This document shows positions 16,939 to 25,438 of a stretch of DNA of 40,108 nucleotides, one piece after another; positions within the stretch are counted from its first letter, which is position 1, and every line of letters starts with the position of its first letter. A program made the position numbers and the translations under genes. This DNA is from Bacteroidota bacterium (lineage in GTDB: Bacteria; Bacteroidota; Rhodothermia; Rhodothermales; Salinibacteraceae), in NCBI GenBank assembly GCA_009908725.1, contig JAAAOT010000045.1, positions 1 through 40,108 on the forward strand, given 5' to 3'. A model generated the notes under the pieces. That model was given only the letters and a program-made list of their open reading frames with translations, was not told the origin of the DNA and searched no databases.

Positions 16939-17145
16939 AGTAATCCCTCGCAAGTCCGTTGAATCGAAGCCTGATTTTCAGCTCCATCCCTCCGTCTCCT
17001 GAGCGAGCGAAGACGTCCGACCCCCACCGTCGCCGACGTGGCCCGTCCCGGCCGCGCAGCCGACGCGTAGCGTTCGCTGCCGACGTTTGCATATCGACGG
17101 AGGAACGAGCGCTGTATCGGGATTCGACTATGTGGAGGCTCAGAC

Positions 17146-17520
17146 ATGACAATTCAGCACAGTACGGTGAAGTGGTTCGACGCCAAGAAAGGCTACGGCT
17201 TTATCAACCACCCCGAAGGTGGAGACGACGTCTTTATCCACTACTCGCAAATCGACTCCGACGATGATTTCAAAACCCTCCGAACAGGTCAATCGGTTCA
17301 GTTCGAAATGAATGACGGACCGAAGGGCCTACACGCCGTTAACGTCCGGGCTCTGGATGAGGAGGACGGAGGCGAGGATGTAGACGTCGAGGCCATGGAG
17401 TCGCCGGCACCCTCTCTCGAAGACGTGAAGCCCGTAGAGAACGAGCAAGAGCCGGAGCAAAAACTGGAGCAACAATCCGATCGTGGGGCTCGTGACGAAG
17501 GCGCGACCCCGACGTTCTGA
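17146..17520 (+). CDS. Cold-shock domain protein with acidic C-terminal tail
   Basis: The first 70 residues are a cold-shock domain with both RNA-binding motifs: KWFDAKKGYGFI (RNP1, KGYGFI) and DDVFIHYSQI (RNP2, VFIHYS). The protein would bind single-stranded RNA or DNA and melt mRNA structure. It differs from ordinary 67-70 residue Csp proteins by a tail of about 50 residues, rich in Glu, Asp and Gln (DEEDGGEDVDVEAMES, then EQEPEQKLEQQ), predicted to be disordered. A GGAGG at 17134-17138, 7 bases before the ATG, is one of the few obvious Shine-Dalgarno sequences in this window. The acidic tail may modulate nucleic-acid binding or reflect high-salt adaptation; this is inference. Confidence 0.93.
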   Translation: MTIQHSTVKWFDAKKGYGFINHPEGGDDVFIHYSQIDSDDDFKTLRTGQSVQFEMNDGPKGLHAVNVRALDEEDGGEDVDVEAMESPAPSLEDVKPVENEQEPEQKLEQQSDRGARDEGATPTF

Positions 17521-17660
17521 CGACGTCCCGCGGAAAGCGCGCCTACGCCCGGTGTAAGCACAGGGTGGCGCCTCGGAGGGGATGGCTGCCGGGATCGAAC
17601 CTGTCCGTCTGCCGGACGTGAAGTATCGACGAGCACACCCTGGCCTCTCCTCAACTGTTC

Positions 17661-18128
17661 ATGACTGACGCGCCGACCTACGACGAGCCCGTATCGATCG
17701 TCCTCGCCCACGATGCTCGAACCGTGAATACCGATCATCTCACGGATCTCGTGCACACGGTATTGGACGGTGAAGGACGATCCCTGCGGCACGTAAGCGT
17801 CGTTTGTGCAGACCACGAGACCGTGCGGCGCCTCAACCGGGAGTATCTCGACCACGACTATGACACGGACGTGCTGTCGTTTTCTCTCGCCGAGTTGGAC
17901 GAGGCCGTCGAGGGTGAGGTATACGTCGACCTCGACACCGCGGCCGAGCGTTACGACGAGTTCGACACCACGTACGAAGAAGAAGTTGCCCGGTACGTCG
18001 CACATGGCGTGCTTCACCTCGTTGGCTACGACGACGCCACGACATCGGGGAAGGACGAAATGCATCGGCTGGAGGATGAATACCTGCAGCGTGCAGGGCT
18101 AGGATCCGGAGACGCCGGGAAGCCCTGA
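17661..18128 (+). CDS. ybeY: Endoribonuclease YbeY
   Basis: YbeY is a zinc-dependent endoribonuclease needed for 16S rRNA 3'-end maturation and ribosome quality control. The 155-residue protein has LNREYLDHDYDTDVLSFSL, the strongly conserved block before the active site, then GEVYVDLDTA and VARYVAHGVLHLVGYDD. The metal motif in E. coli is HGxLHLxGYDH; here the last His is Asp (GYDD), so the third metal ligand must differ or come from a neighbour. Bacteroidetes members also lack His at this position (often GYKD), so this is probably lineage-specific rather than a defect. The protein is very acidic. It follows the cold-shock gene by 140 bases. Confidence 0.93.
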   Translation: MTDAPTYDEPVSIVLAHDARTVNTDHLTDLVHTVLDGEGRSLRHVSVVCADHETVRRLNREYLDHDYDTDVLSFSLAELDEAVEGEVYVDLDTAAERYDEFDTTYEEEVARYVAHGVLHLVGYDDATTSGKDEMHRLEDEYLQRAGLGSGDAGKP

Positions 18129-18249
18129 TTTTCGTGTGCGTCGAAACATTGCGCCGGTCTCGGGAATGTGTACACTCCTCTGACGCCCGTGCCTCCGTGC
18201 CCGGAGCGTTCGAGCTTACGTCCCTTGCTCATTCAACCGTTTCAGGAAT

Positions 18250-18561
18250 ATGAATACGCAGATCACGGTTCGGCACGTCGACGTCACGGATCACGTGAAA
18301 GAGTACGCAGAGAAACGAGCAGCCAAGCTCGAGAAGTTCTATGACGGGATCGTAAGCGCCCACATTATCCTGGGGGAAGACAACTCTCCCGCCCAGGAGA
18401 AGCAGGTCGAAATCAACATCGACGTTTACCAGAAACGTCTGACGGCAGAGAACTCCGCGTCCACGTACGAGCAGGCCGTGAACAGCTGCGTAGACCAGCT
18501 CCGGCGGCAACTCGAGAAGTACAAGTCACAGCTTCGCAGCAAGAAGCGCGACGCGCATTAA
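18250..18561 (+). CDS. hpf: Short ribosome hibernation-promoting factor (HPF/RaiA family)
   Basis: A 103-residue protein of the HPF/YfiA family, opening MNTQITVRHVDVTDHVKEYA, then KRAAKLEKFYDGIVSAHIIL, and later VEINIDVYQKRLTAENSAS and YEQAVNSCVDQLRRQLEKYK. This is the beta-alpha-beta-beta-beta-alpha fold that binds the 30S decoding region and keeps ribosomes inactive under stress. It lacks the C-terminal dimerisation domain of long HPF, so it would need another factor to form 100S dimers or would act like YfiA. It starts 121 bases after ybeY; a strong terminator follows at 18588-18629. Grouping with cold-shock and ybeY genes gives a ribosome-stress theme. Confidence 0.92.
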   Translation: MNTQITVRHVDVTDHVKEYAEKRAAKLEKFYDGIVSAHIILGEDNSPAQEKQVEINIDVYQKRLTAENSASTYEQAVNSCVDQLRRQLEKYKSQLRSKKRDAH

Positions 18562-18587
18562 GGCAGAGATCACGTTCCGACCCAATC

Positions 18588-18629
18588 AAAACGCCCGGCA
18601 ATGGTGGTCAAGCCATTCCCGGGCGTTTT
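18588..18629. terminator. Bidirectional terminator between hpf and metF
   Basis: AAAACGCCCGG (18588-18598) pairs with CCGGGCGTTTT (18619-18629), with a further CAATGG / CCATT inner stem, giving a long hairpin with an A tract on one side and a T tract on the other. It works for hpf on the plus strand and could also end the metF transcript on the minus strand, whose stop is at 18720. Confidence 0.9.
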
Positions 18630-18719
18630 GTGTGCCGCTATCCGTTCTGGACGTCGACGTCCATCGACGCGCTGTTTGCTGCGACTCTTGGATTCATAAG
18701 ACTTCGCTCACGGACCGCA

Positions 18720-19676
18720 CTACGCCAGTTCTCGCATGGGCTCGACGATGCGCTTGACCGTTTCCGCGCTGGACATGATGTAGAAGTGCGTGCAGGGCAC
18801 ACCGGCGCTCATCAGCTCCTCGGTCTGACGCAGCGCCCACTCGACGCCGACATCGTCGACATGCTCCGGATCGGCAGCCTCGATTTCTGCGGCAAGCTCC
18901 TCAGGAATGTCGGTGTGGAAATACCTCGGCAGCGAACGCAGGTGCCGTTTACTCGTGATGATCTTGAGGCCGGGAATAATCGGCACATCGATCCCCACGT
19001 CGCGGCACCGCTCGACAAAGTCGAAGTACTTCTCGTTGTCGAAGAACATCTGCGTGACGACGTAATGCGCCCCGGCGTCCACTTTCTCCTTCAGATGCAT
19101 GATGTCCCACGCGAGGTTTGGCGCCTCAAAATGCTTTTCGGGGTATCCTCCAACACCGATGCAGAAATCCGTCGGCGCCGCCTCCATCAGGTCCTCGAGG
19201 TACTCGCCGTGGTTCATCGCCCGGATCTGGCGGACGAGATCGATCGCATACTCATTCTGCGACCGATCGCTGGGAATCTTTTTGTCATAACCCTTGTCGT
19301 CTCCCCGAATGGCGAGCACATTGTCGATCCCCAGGTAGTTTAGCTCAATGAGGGCATCTTCCGTTTCCTCCCGCGTAAAGCCGCGGCACAGCAGGTGCGG
19401 TACCGTGTCGATGTCGAACCGCGCCTCAATCGCCGCGCAGAGACCGAGGGTCCCCGGCCGCTTTCGCTTTACGCACCGTTGCCAGGCCCCGTCGGGCATC
19501 TGCTTGTACGACACTTCCGCCGAGTGACTCGTAACGTCGATGAAGGGCGGATCGTAGGGCATCAACTCCTCTACGACGCTCAACATTTGCTCGGCCGAGC
19601 CCCCACGTTTCGGTGGAATGATCTCGTAGGAGATCAGGGGGTTGTTGGCGCGCTCCAGATGCTCGATGACTTTCAT
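18720..19676 (-). CDS. metF: Methylenetetrahydrofolate reductase MetF
   Basis: MetF reduces 5,10-methylene-THF to 5-methyl-THF with FAD, supplying methyl groups for methionine synthesis. The 318-residue protein is a single TIM-barrel domain: LISYEIIPPKRGGSAEQML, where the Glu is the conserved catalytic acid; then FIDVTSHSAE, PHLLCRGFTREETEDALIEL, NVLAIRGDDKGY, FCIGVGGYPEKH, LKEKVDAGAHYVVTQMFFD and VPIIPGLKIITSKRHL. The length is typical for the bacterial enzyme without a regulatory domain. The upstream region has no recognisable SAM riboswitch. It is divergent from the nucleoside-phosphorylase-like gene across a repeat-containing gap. Confidence 0.95.
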   Translation of the reverse strand: MKVIEHLERANNPLISYEIIPPKRGGSAEQMLSVVEELMPYDPPFIDVTSHSAEVSYKQMPDGAWQRCVKRKRPGTLGLCAAIEARFDIDTVPHLLCRGFTREETEDALIELNYLGIDNVLAIRGDDKGYDKKIPSDRSQNEYAIDLVRQIRAMNHGEYLEDLMEAAPTDFCIGVGGYPEKHFEAPNLAWDIMHLKEKVDAGAHYVVTQMFFDNEKYFDFVERCRDVGIDVPIIPGLKIITSKRHLRSLPRYFHTDIPEELAAEIEAADPEHVDDVGVEWALRQTEELMSAGVPCTHFYIMSSAETVKRIVEPMRELA

Positions 19677-19713
19677 GCGACGTGACTTTCAGCCATTCAT
19701 TGGTTTAGTTGAC

Positions 19714-19797
19714 GATCCGTCGGCGACGTGACGGGCCGACCGGATGGTCTCGGATCCGTCGGCGAGGACGATGCATTCCGGCAAGGACGATGCATTC
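19714..19797. repeat. Two nested pairs of direct repeats in the metF divergent promoter region
   Basis: GATCCGTCGGCGA occurs at 19714-19726 and 19753-19765, 39 bases apart. Immediately after, AGGACGATGCATTC occurs at 19765-19778 and 19784-19797, 19 bases apart (about two helical turns). Each copy of the second repeat contains the palindrome ATGCAT. The spacing on one face of the helix would suit cooperative repressor binding; recent duplication by slippage is the alternative. Confidence 0.5.
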
Positions 19798-19854
19798 GGG
19801 CCCTCATGCCGAGAAACGTACGATTCTCATACCTTTCAACCCACCCGGTGTTCG

Positions 19855-20469
19855 ATGACTGGATTAGTGTTTACAACGGCGGAAGAAGCAGACGATTTTC
19901 TCCAATCGGTGCACAGCATGCGTGCTGAGCGGCTGTCGGAGGGCGACGTGCTCAGTCTCGGTCCGGCCGTTGTGTCCATCCTCGGCGTAGGGAAAATAAA
20001 AGCAACGCTGAACACCGAACGGCTTTTGCGTGCCCATGACCTGGACCGGGTCCTGCACGTCGGGACGTGCATGGCTCTCTCCGACGCGGTAGACGTGGGG
20101 ACGCTGGTCGGAGCCTCGTTCGTGCTCGAAGGCGACCGCGTGCATCTCGACGCACCGACCTACCCACGCATGCCACTCGAGTGTCCGTTTGAGACAGATA
20201 CGACCGGGACGGTGGTCACGCAGGATCACGACATTGGCGATACGCAAGACCGCTCGTACTGGCAGCGGATCGGAGACGTGTCGGACACCTCTGGTTACGC
20301 CGTCGCCTACGTCGCGGCCCAGCACGGCGTCCCCTGTCACGTTGTGAAGGTCGTCACCAGCCAGGCCGGGGTCGACAGTGACTCGTTTCTGGAGGACCGG
20401 TCAGCCGCACACGCTCGCATTGCCTCATTTCTTCAGCAGGACGTCTTCGCCGACGACATTCAGGCGTGA
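19855..20469 (+). CDS. Nucleoside phosphorylase/nucleosidase superfamily protein
   Basis: The ATG at 19855 gives 204 residues; an upstream in-frame extension to 19744 overlaps the repeats and looks non-coding. The protein has the overall pattern of the PNP/MTA-SAH nucleosidase fold: VVSILGVGKIKATLNTERLL, DRVLHVGTCMALSDAVDVGT and LVGASFVLEGDRVHLDAP. The C-terminal VVKVVTSQAGVDSDSFLEDR corresponds to the segment with the catalytic Asp (often SD.A). Candidates are futalosine hydrolase (menaquinone synthesis) or an adenosylhomocysteine/methylthioadenosine nucleosidase; the former would suit the menaquinol-oxidising operon that follows and the latter would suit metF beside it. Sequence alone does not decide. 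Confidence 0.72.
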   Translation: MTGLVFTTAEEADDFLQSVHSMRAERLSEGDVLSLGPAVVSILGVGKIKATLNTERLLRAHDLDRVLHVGTCMALSDAVDVGTLVGASFVLEGDRVHLDAPTYPRMPLECPFETDTTGTVVTQDHDIGDTQDRSYWQRIGDVSDTSGYAVAYVAAQHGVPCHVVKVVTSQAGVDSDSFLEDRSAAHARIASFLQQDVFADDIQA

Positions 20470-20497
20470 CCCAGAGACACACGAGCACGCACAGGAA

Positions 20498-20525
20498 ACG
20501 CCGGCCCCGAGTCGGGTGCCGGCGT
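20498..20525. terminator. Hairpin between two convergent transcription units
   Basis: ACGCCGGC (20498-20505) pairs with GCCGGCGT (20518-20525), with an inner CCCGA/TCGGG stem. It lies 29 bases after the phosphorylase-like gene and 34 bases after the last gene of the respiratory operon on the other strand. U tracts are short (TTTCC on the minus strand, CTTGT on the plus), so it may be a weak bidirectional terminator. Confidence 0.55.
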
Positions 20526-20558
20526 CTTGTCGCTGTTGATTGTCTGAAAGCGGGCCCA

Positions 20559-20870
20559 CTAATTCCGGCGGCGCCACAGGTCCTCGCGCCACGCATCCGG
20601 AAAGCCGTCGGATCCTCCCCACGAGTAGTGGTAATCCGGCGATAGCACCTGCGCGTCTTTCCGCTTCTGCCGCCGCTGGTCGGCCCGGATCTCGCGAATG
20701 CCGACGGGAACGCTCTGCCCGGCCCGCCGCGCTTTTTCCCGAAGCACGACAGGGTCACGCTCGAAGGGGAGCGGCTGTTCGGGGAAATAGATCCGGTACG
20801 CCGTCGCTGCGACCCAGAGCAGCAGAAACACGATGATCGGGCCGAGGATGGTGAAGAAGAGCAGTGGCAT
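20559..20870 (-). CDS. Small single-pass membrane protein at the end of the oxidase operon
   Basis: A 103-residue protein from the ATG at 20870: one N-terminal transmembrane helix (FFTILGPIIVFLLLWVAATA) followed by a charged, probably peripheral, segment ending in SWGGSDGFPDAWREDLWRRRN. I do not recognise the family. It is the last gene on the strand of the ctaCDEF genes, 179 bases after ctaF, in the place where small accessory oxidase subunits or assembly proteins often sit; that function is only inferred. In another frame, just upstream (to 20949), a plausible protein start (MAIKMPPPWDGYRPAP) reads toward this gene, raising the possibility of a longer N-terminus broken by a frameshift. Confidence 0.6.
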   Translation of the reverse strand: MPLLFFTILGPIIVFLLLWVAATAYRIYFPEQPLPFERDPVVLREKARRAGQSVPVGIREIRADQRRQKRKDAQVLSPDYHYSWGGSDGFPDAWREDLWRRRN

Positions 20871-21049
20871 GGGCGTCGTAGTACTTCTGCGTCGTCGTAG
20901 CGGGCGCGGGCCGGTAACCGTCCCACGGAGGCGGCATCTTTATCGCCACCTGTCTTCATCGTATATGCATCATAAGGACGTCAGGTCCCGGATAACGGAA
21001 TCGATACTGATCAACGACGACCTTGGCATCCAGGTGTGCCGTCCTCTGG

Positions 21050-21517
21050 CTATTCGGTATCGGCGGTATCCGCGGTCGTCGTATCCGCGGCCGATTCGTT
21101 GTTCTGTAGCGCCTCATAATCGGCCGGGCTGACAGCCATCTGCTCCGGCGTGAACTGCTGCTGGCGCTCACCGGCCTCGGTCTCCTGTCGGGTGATTTCA
21201 TCCACGGTCTGCGACGAGACATCTCCCAGGTCCCCGCGGAAGGCCGTGTCGAACAGGGTGAACGTAATGAAGATCACGACGAAGAGGGTGCCGACGGAGA
21301 ACGTCAGCGAGTTGACCGGCTTGTCGTACTTCAACGCCATGAAGTAGAGCACCACCAGGGATGCCTTGGCCACGGCGATCAGGATGGCGACCGGCATATC
21401 CAGCGGCCCGAGCGGGAGCGCGGCGGCGACCACGGTCAGCACGGTCAGGACGATCAGGGCGCCGAAGACCGTTGCCAGCGTCTTGAAGGGGATGATGTGA
21501 TGCGAATCGTGCGACAT
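21050..21517 (-). CDS. ctaF: Cytochrome c oxidase subunit IV
   Basis: A 155-residue protein with three hydrophobic helices, FGALIVLTVLTVVAAAL, MPVAILIAVAKASLVVLYFM and FSVGTLFVVIFITFTLF. The second helix motif AKASLVVLYFMALKYDKP is typical of the small prokaryotic subunit IV (COX4, CtaF-like), which packs against subunit I in the membrane and aids assembly. The C-terminus adds about 50 residues rich in Glu, Gln, Asp and Thr that the shortest homologues lack. It begins 45 bases after ctaE in transcription order, with an intercistronic hairpin at 21540-21566 overlapping the ctaE stop. Confidence 0.88.
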   Translation of the reverse strand: MSHDSHHIIPFKTLATVFGALIVLTVLTVVAAALPLGPLDMPVAILIAVAKASLVVLYFMALKYDKPVNSLTFSVGTLFVVIFITFTLFDTAFRGDLGDVSSQTVDEITRQETEAGERQQQFTPEQMAVSPADYEALQNNESAADTTTADTADTE

Positions 21518-21539
21518 AGGGAACGTCTAGGGTCGATGC

Positions 21540-21566
21540 GTAGCGAACGGGGAGGGGTTCCGCTAC
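21540..21566 (-). promoter_or_regulatory. Stem-loop overlapping the ctaE stop codon
   Basis: GTAGCG (21540-21545) pairs with CGCTAC (21561-21566), extended by AAC/GTT after a one-base bulge. The right arm covers the ctaE stop codon (21563-21565). No U tract follows. It may be a transcript-processing or stability element between ctaE and ctaF. Confidence 0.4.
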
Positions 21567-22291
21567 ACGAGGTAGAGGAGCGGGAAGAGGAAGATCCAGA
21601 CGAGGTCCACCAGGTGCCAGTACAGCCCCGACAGCTCAATGTGCGTGTAGTACTCACTGCTGAAGTGGCCGCGGTAGGTCCGGCTGGCAATCCAACCGAT
21701 CAGGATCATCCCGACCACGACATGGAAGCCGTGAATGCCCGTCATCACGAAGTAGATGCTGAAAAACTGTGGGGCATAGGCGTAACTGGCGAGTGCGCCG
21801 TAGTCCACGCCGTGGGCGACGCCGTGGGGGTCGAACATCGCCCCCGGAAAGACGCCGTGCTCAAACTTGGACGTGTACTCAAAATACTTGACGACCAGGA
21901 ACACCCCGGCCAACGCGATGGTGCCGACCTGCAGCCAGAAGGACTTCATCGCCTCCCCCTTCTGAATGAAGTGAATCGCCAGCGCGATAGTGAACGAGGA
22001 GGCCAGGAGGACCACCGTGTTCAGGCCGCCGAGTTGCCAGTCGAGCGTCTGGCTCGCCGCGGCGAAGGTTTCCGGATGCCACTGTCGGAAGACGGCGTAG
22101 GCCACGAACATGCCGCTGAACAGCAGCACCTCCGTGATCAAGAAAAGCCACATGCCGAGCTTCGCCGAGTCGAACTGCTGCTCGGACGAGACGAAGTGGT
22201 GCTGCAGGTGCGAAAGGTGTTCCTCGTCGTGAAGATCCACCTCCGTCTGAGCCGGAGCGGCCGGCGTGTCGGTCGTGGTATCCGTTGCCAT
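21563..22291 (-). CDS. ctaE: Cytochrome c oxidase subunit III
   Basis: This 242-residue protein has the subunit III layout: a polar N-terminus, then [40 protein letters not shown], a helix around [15 protein letters not shown], and [20 protein letters not shown]. It ends [20 protein letters not shown], the near-invariant WHxVDxVWIFLF block. Five transmembrane helices are predicted, as in other bacterial caa3 and shortened aa3 subunits III. It stabilises subunit I and sustains proton uptake in the cytoplasmic membrane. It follows ctaD by 159 bases containing two hairpins. Confidence 0.95.
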   Translation of the reverse strand: MATDTTTDTPAAPAQTEVDLHDEEHLSHLQHHFVSSEQQFDSAKLGMWLFLITEVLLFSGMFVAYAVFRQWHPETFAAASQTLDWQLGGLNTVVLLASSFTIALAIHFIQKGEAMKSFWLQVGTIALAGVFLVVKYFEYTSKFEHGVFPGAMFDPHGVAHGVDYGALASYAYAPQFFSIYFVMTGIHGFHVVVGMILIGWIASRTYRGHFSSEYYTHIELSGLYWHLVDLVWIFLFPLLYLV

Positions 22292-22317
22292 GAATCTTGC
22301 AGTCTAGCGATAAAAAG

Positions 22318-22391
22318 GCCGGCATTCACCGATCGGGCACGTCGCCTGTACGGAGGCATGGCCCGGAACGTCATCCGCGGAGGATGCCGGC
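22318..22391 (-). promoter_or_regulatory. Terminator-like structure just upstream of ctaE
   Basis: GCCGGCAT (22318-22325) and ATGCCGGC (22384-22391) enclose about 58 bases and, in the minus-strand transcript, the closing arm is followed by CUUUUUAUCGC, 26 bases before the ctaE start. The loop can form smaller hairpins. This looks like an attenuator or partial terminator between ctaD and ctaE. Confidence 0.35.
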
Positions 22392-22405
22392 ACGGCTGAG
22401 TGAGA

Positions 22406-22440
22406 GACCCGCGGCGAGCATTCTCGCGCCCGCCGCGGTC
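22406..22440 (-). promoter_or_regulatory. GC-rich stem-loop after the ctaD stop
   Basis: CGCGGCG (22410-22416) pairs with CGCCGCG (22431-22437), extended by GAC (22406-22408) with GTC (22438-22440) across a bulge. It begins 11 bases after the ctaD stop at 22451. There is no U tract. Confidence 0.4.
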
Positions 22441-22450
22441 GATAGGCGCC

Positions 22451-24247
<1,797 letters not shown>

Positions 24248-24294
24248 ACTTCGATACTCGATGGGACCGGCGCGTGATTCCAGCGCCGCCCCCG

Positions 24295-24328
24295 CGGCCC
24301 GGTATCCTGTCGAGACAGAACCGGGCCG
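24295..24328 (-). promoter_or_regulatory. Strong stem-loop between ctaC and ctaD
   Basis: CGGCCCGGT (24295-24303) pairs perfectly with ACCGGGCCG (24320-24328), and an inner CTGTC-GA-GACAG continues the helix. No U tract follows, so termination is unlikely. It lies in the 119-base gap and could set relative expression or protect 3' ends after processing. Confidence 0.5.
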
Positions 24329-24366
24329 TCACAAGTAGGGGTCGCCGTCGAGCGCCCCAACGCGCA

Positions 24367-25335
24367 TCAGCCGTCGGATCCCTCCTCGGCATATTTGCTG
24401 TTCAGCTTCATGAACTCGATGAGCGCAGCCAGTTCGCGCTCGCTCAACGACGAGTACGAGGCCGGCATCACGTTCTGATACCCTTCAACGATCTGCACGC
24501 CGGGCTCGACGATCGCCTCGCGGAGGTAATCCTCGTCCGCGGTGACGGTTGATCCGTCTGCCATCGGGTGGTCCGGCTTACCGTAGAGATCCTTCCACGT
24601 GGGGCCGACCTTCGGGGAGCCGTCCATAGAGTGACACGTCTGGCAGCCCTGCTGCTCGTACAGCAACTCACCGAGTTCGGGGAGCGGCATATCGTCGGTC
24701 GCTCCCCCGCCGGAGGCCAGCCAGTCGTTAAACTCCTGACGCGACACCACCTTAACGGTCGACATCATATCGGAGTGAGCCGTTCCGCAGTACTCCGTAC
24801 AGAAGATGTCGAAGTTGCCCGTTCGGGTGGCCTCGAACCAGACCTGGCTGTACCGATTCGGGAGCACGTCTTTTTTCACCCGGAAGGCCGGCACAAAGAA
24901 ACTGTGGATGACGTCCTGGCTGCTCATCCGAAGCTTCACCGGTTGATCCACCGGCACGTAAAGGTCCGGGCTGGTCGTCCCGTTCGGATAGGTAAACCGC
25001 CAGTTCCACTTCCACGCCTCGGCACGGATCTCATAGGCATCCGGCGGGGCAACGCCCATCTTGATGAACGTCTTGAACCCCCAGTTGAAGACCAGGAGCA
25101 CGAGAATGGTGGGAACCACGATCCAGGAGATCTCCAGGATCTTGCTTTCCTTCACCGGCTGCGGCCGCTCACCGGGGCTCTTCCGGCGATAGCGGATCGC
25201 GAAGTACAGCATCGCAAGCACGACACCCACAAACAGGATGGTGCTGACCCACGTCACGAAGCCGAAGAGGCTGTCTACCTCCCCCGCGATCGTCGACGCG
25301 GCTTCTGGAAGCCAAAATGTGCCCTGGTCGCCCAT
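24367..25335 (-). CDS. ctaC: Cytochrome c oxidase subunit II with fused cytochrome c domain (caa3)
   Basis: The electron-entry subunit. It has 322 residues: two transmembrane helices (about 25-47 and 70-92), then an extracytoplasmic cupredoxin domain with the full CuA ligand set (H144 in DVIHSFFVPA; C179, E181, C183, H187 and M190 in FCTEYCGTAHSDM), then a C-terminal cytochrome c with CQTCH at 231-235 and a likely axial Met at 290 (NVMPASY). The fused heme domain makes this a caa3 enzyme, taking electrons from ACIII cytochromes or a soluble carrier. There is no lipobox Cys near the N-terminus. It follows the SCO gene by 103 bases. Confidence 0.97.
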   Translation of the reverse strand: MGDQGTFWLPEAASTIAGEVDSLFGFVTWVSTILFVGVVLAMLYFAIRYRRKSPGERPQPVKESKILEISWIVVPTILVLLVFNWGFKTFIKMGVAPPDAYEIRAEAWKWNWRFTYPNGTTSPDLYVPVDQPVKLRMSSQDVIHSFFVPAFRVKKDVLPNRYSQVWFEATRTGNFDIFCTEYCGTAHSDMMSTVKVVSRQEFNDWLASGGGATDDMPLPELGELLYEQQGCQTCHSMDGSPKVGPTWKDLYGKPDHPMADGSTVTADEDYLREAIVEPGVQIVEGYQNVMPASYSSLSERELAALIEFMKLNSKYAEEGSDG

Positions 25336-25369
25336 ATTACAGGTCGTTAATGGTGTTCAATTGCTAGGG

Positions 25370-25392
25370 GATGCGCCGTGGAGCAGCGCATC
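25370..25392 (-). promoter_or_regulatory. Stem-loop between the SCO gene and ctaC
   Basis: GATGCGC (25370-25376) pairs perfectly with GCGCATC (25386-25392) around a 9-base loop, 35 bases before the ctaC start. No U tract is present. Confidence 0.35.
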
Positions 25393-25438
25393 AACACCCG
25401 GTGCATGACGCCCCTCGTGCAGGTCTTGCACAAAGCCG

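Larger units (their letters stand above)
16560..17145 (+). other. Long non-coding region and leader upstream of the cold-shock gene
   Basis: No convincing gene lies between the terminator at 16559 and the cold-shock start at 17146. The first half is AT-rich. A near-consensus promoter (16822-16851) would start transcription near 16858, leaving a leader of roughly 290 bases. The leader contains a strong 10-bp hairpin (16894-16938), a 32-codon ATG frame (16864-16962) of unknown significance, and a Shine-Dalgarno GGAGG (17134-17138) 7 bases before the ATG. Long structured leaders are known for cspA-type mRNAs, where they act as temperature-dependent switches. Confidence 0.5.

Noticed and set aside
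16864-16962. 32-codon frame in the cold-shock leader as a real gene
   Set aside because: It has no ribosome binding site or recognisable pattern; it is mentioned only as part of the leader.
17577-17660. tRNA-like T-loop on the minus strand (GGTTCGATCCC near 17590-17600)
   Set aside because: The T-stem does not pair, no acceptor stem or D arm can be drawn in the expected 72 bases upstream, and the region is the ordinary gap before ybeY.
19677-19854. SAM or other riboswitch upstream of metF
   Set aside because: The leader is short and shows none of the conserved cores of SAM riboswitch classes; only direct repeats are visible.
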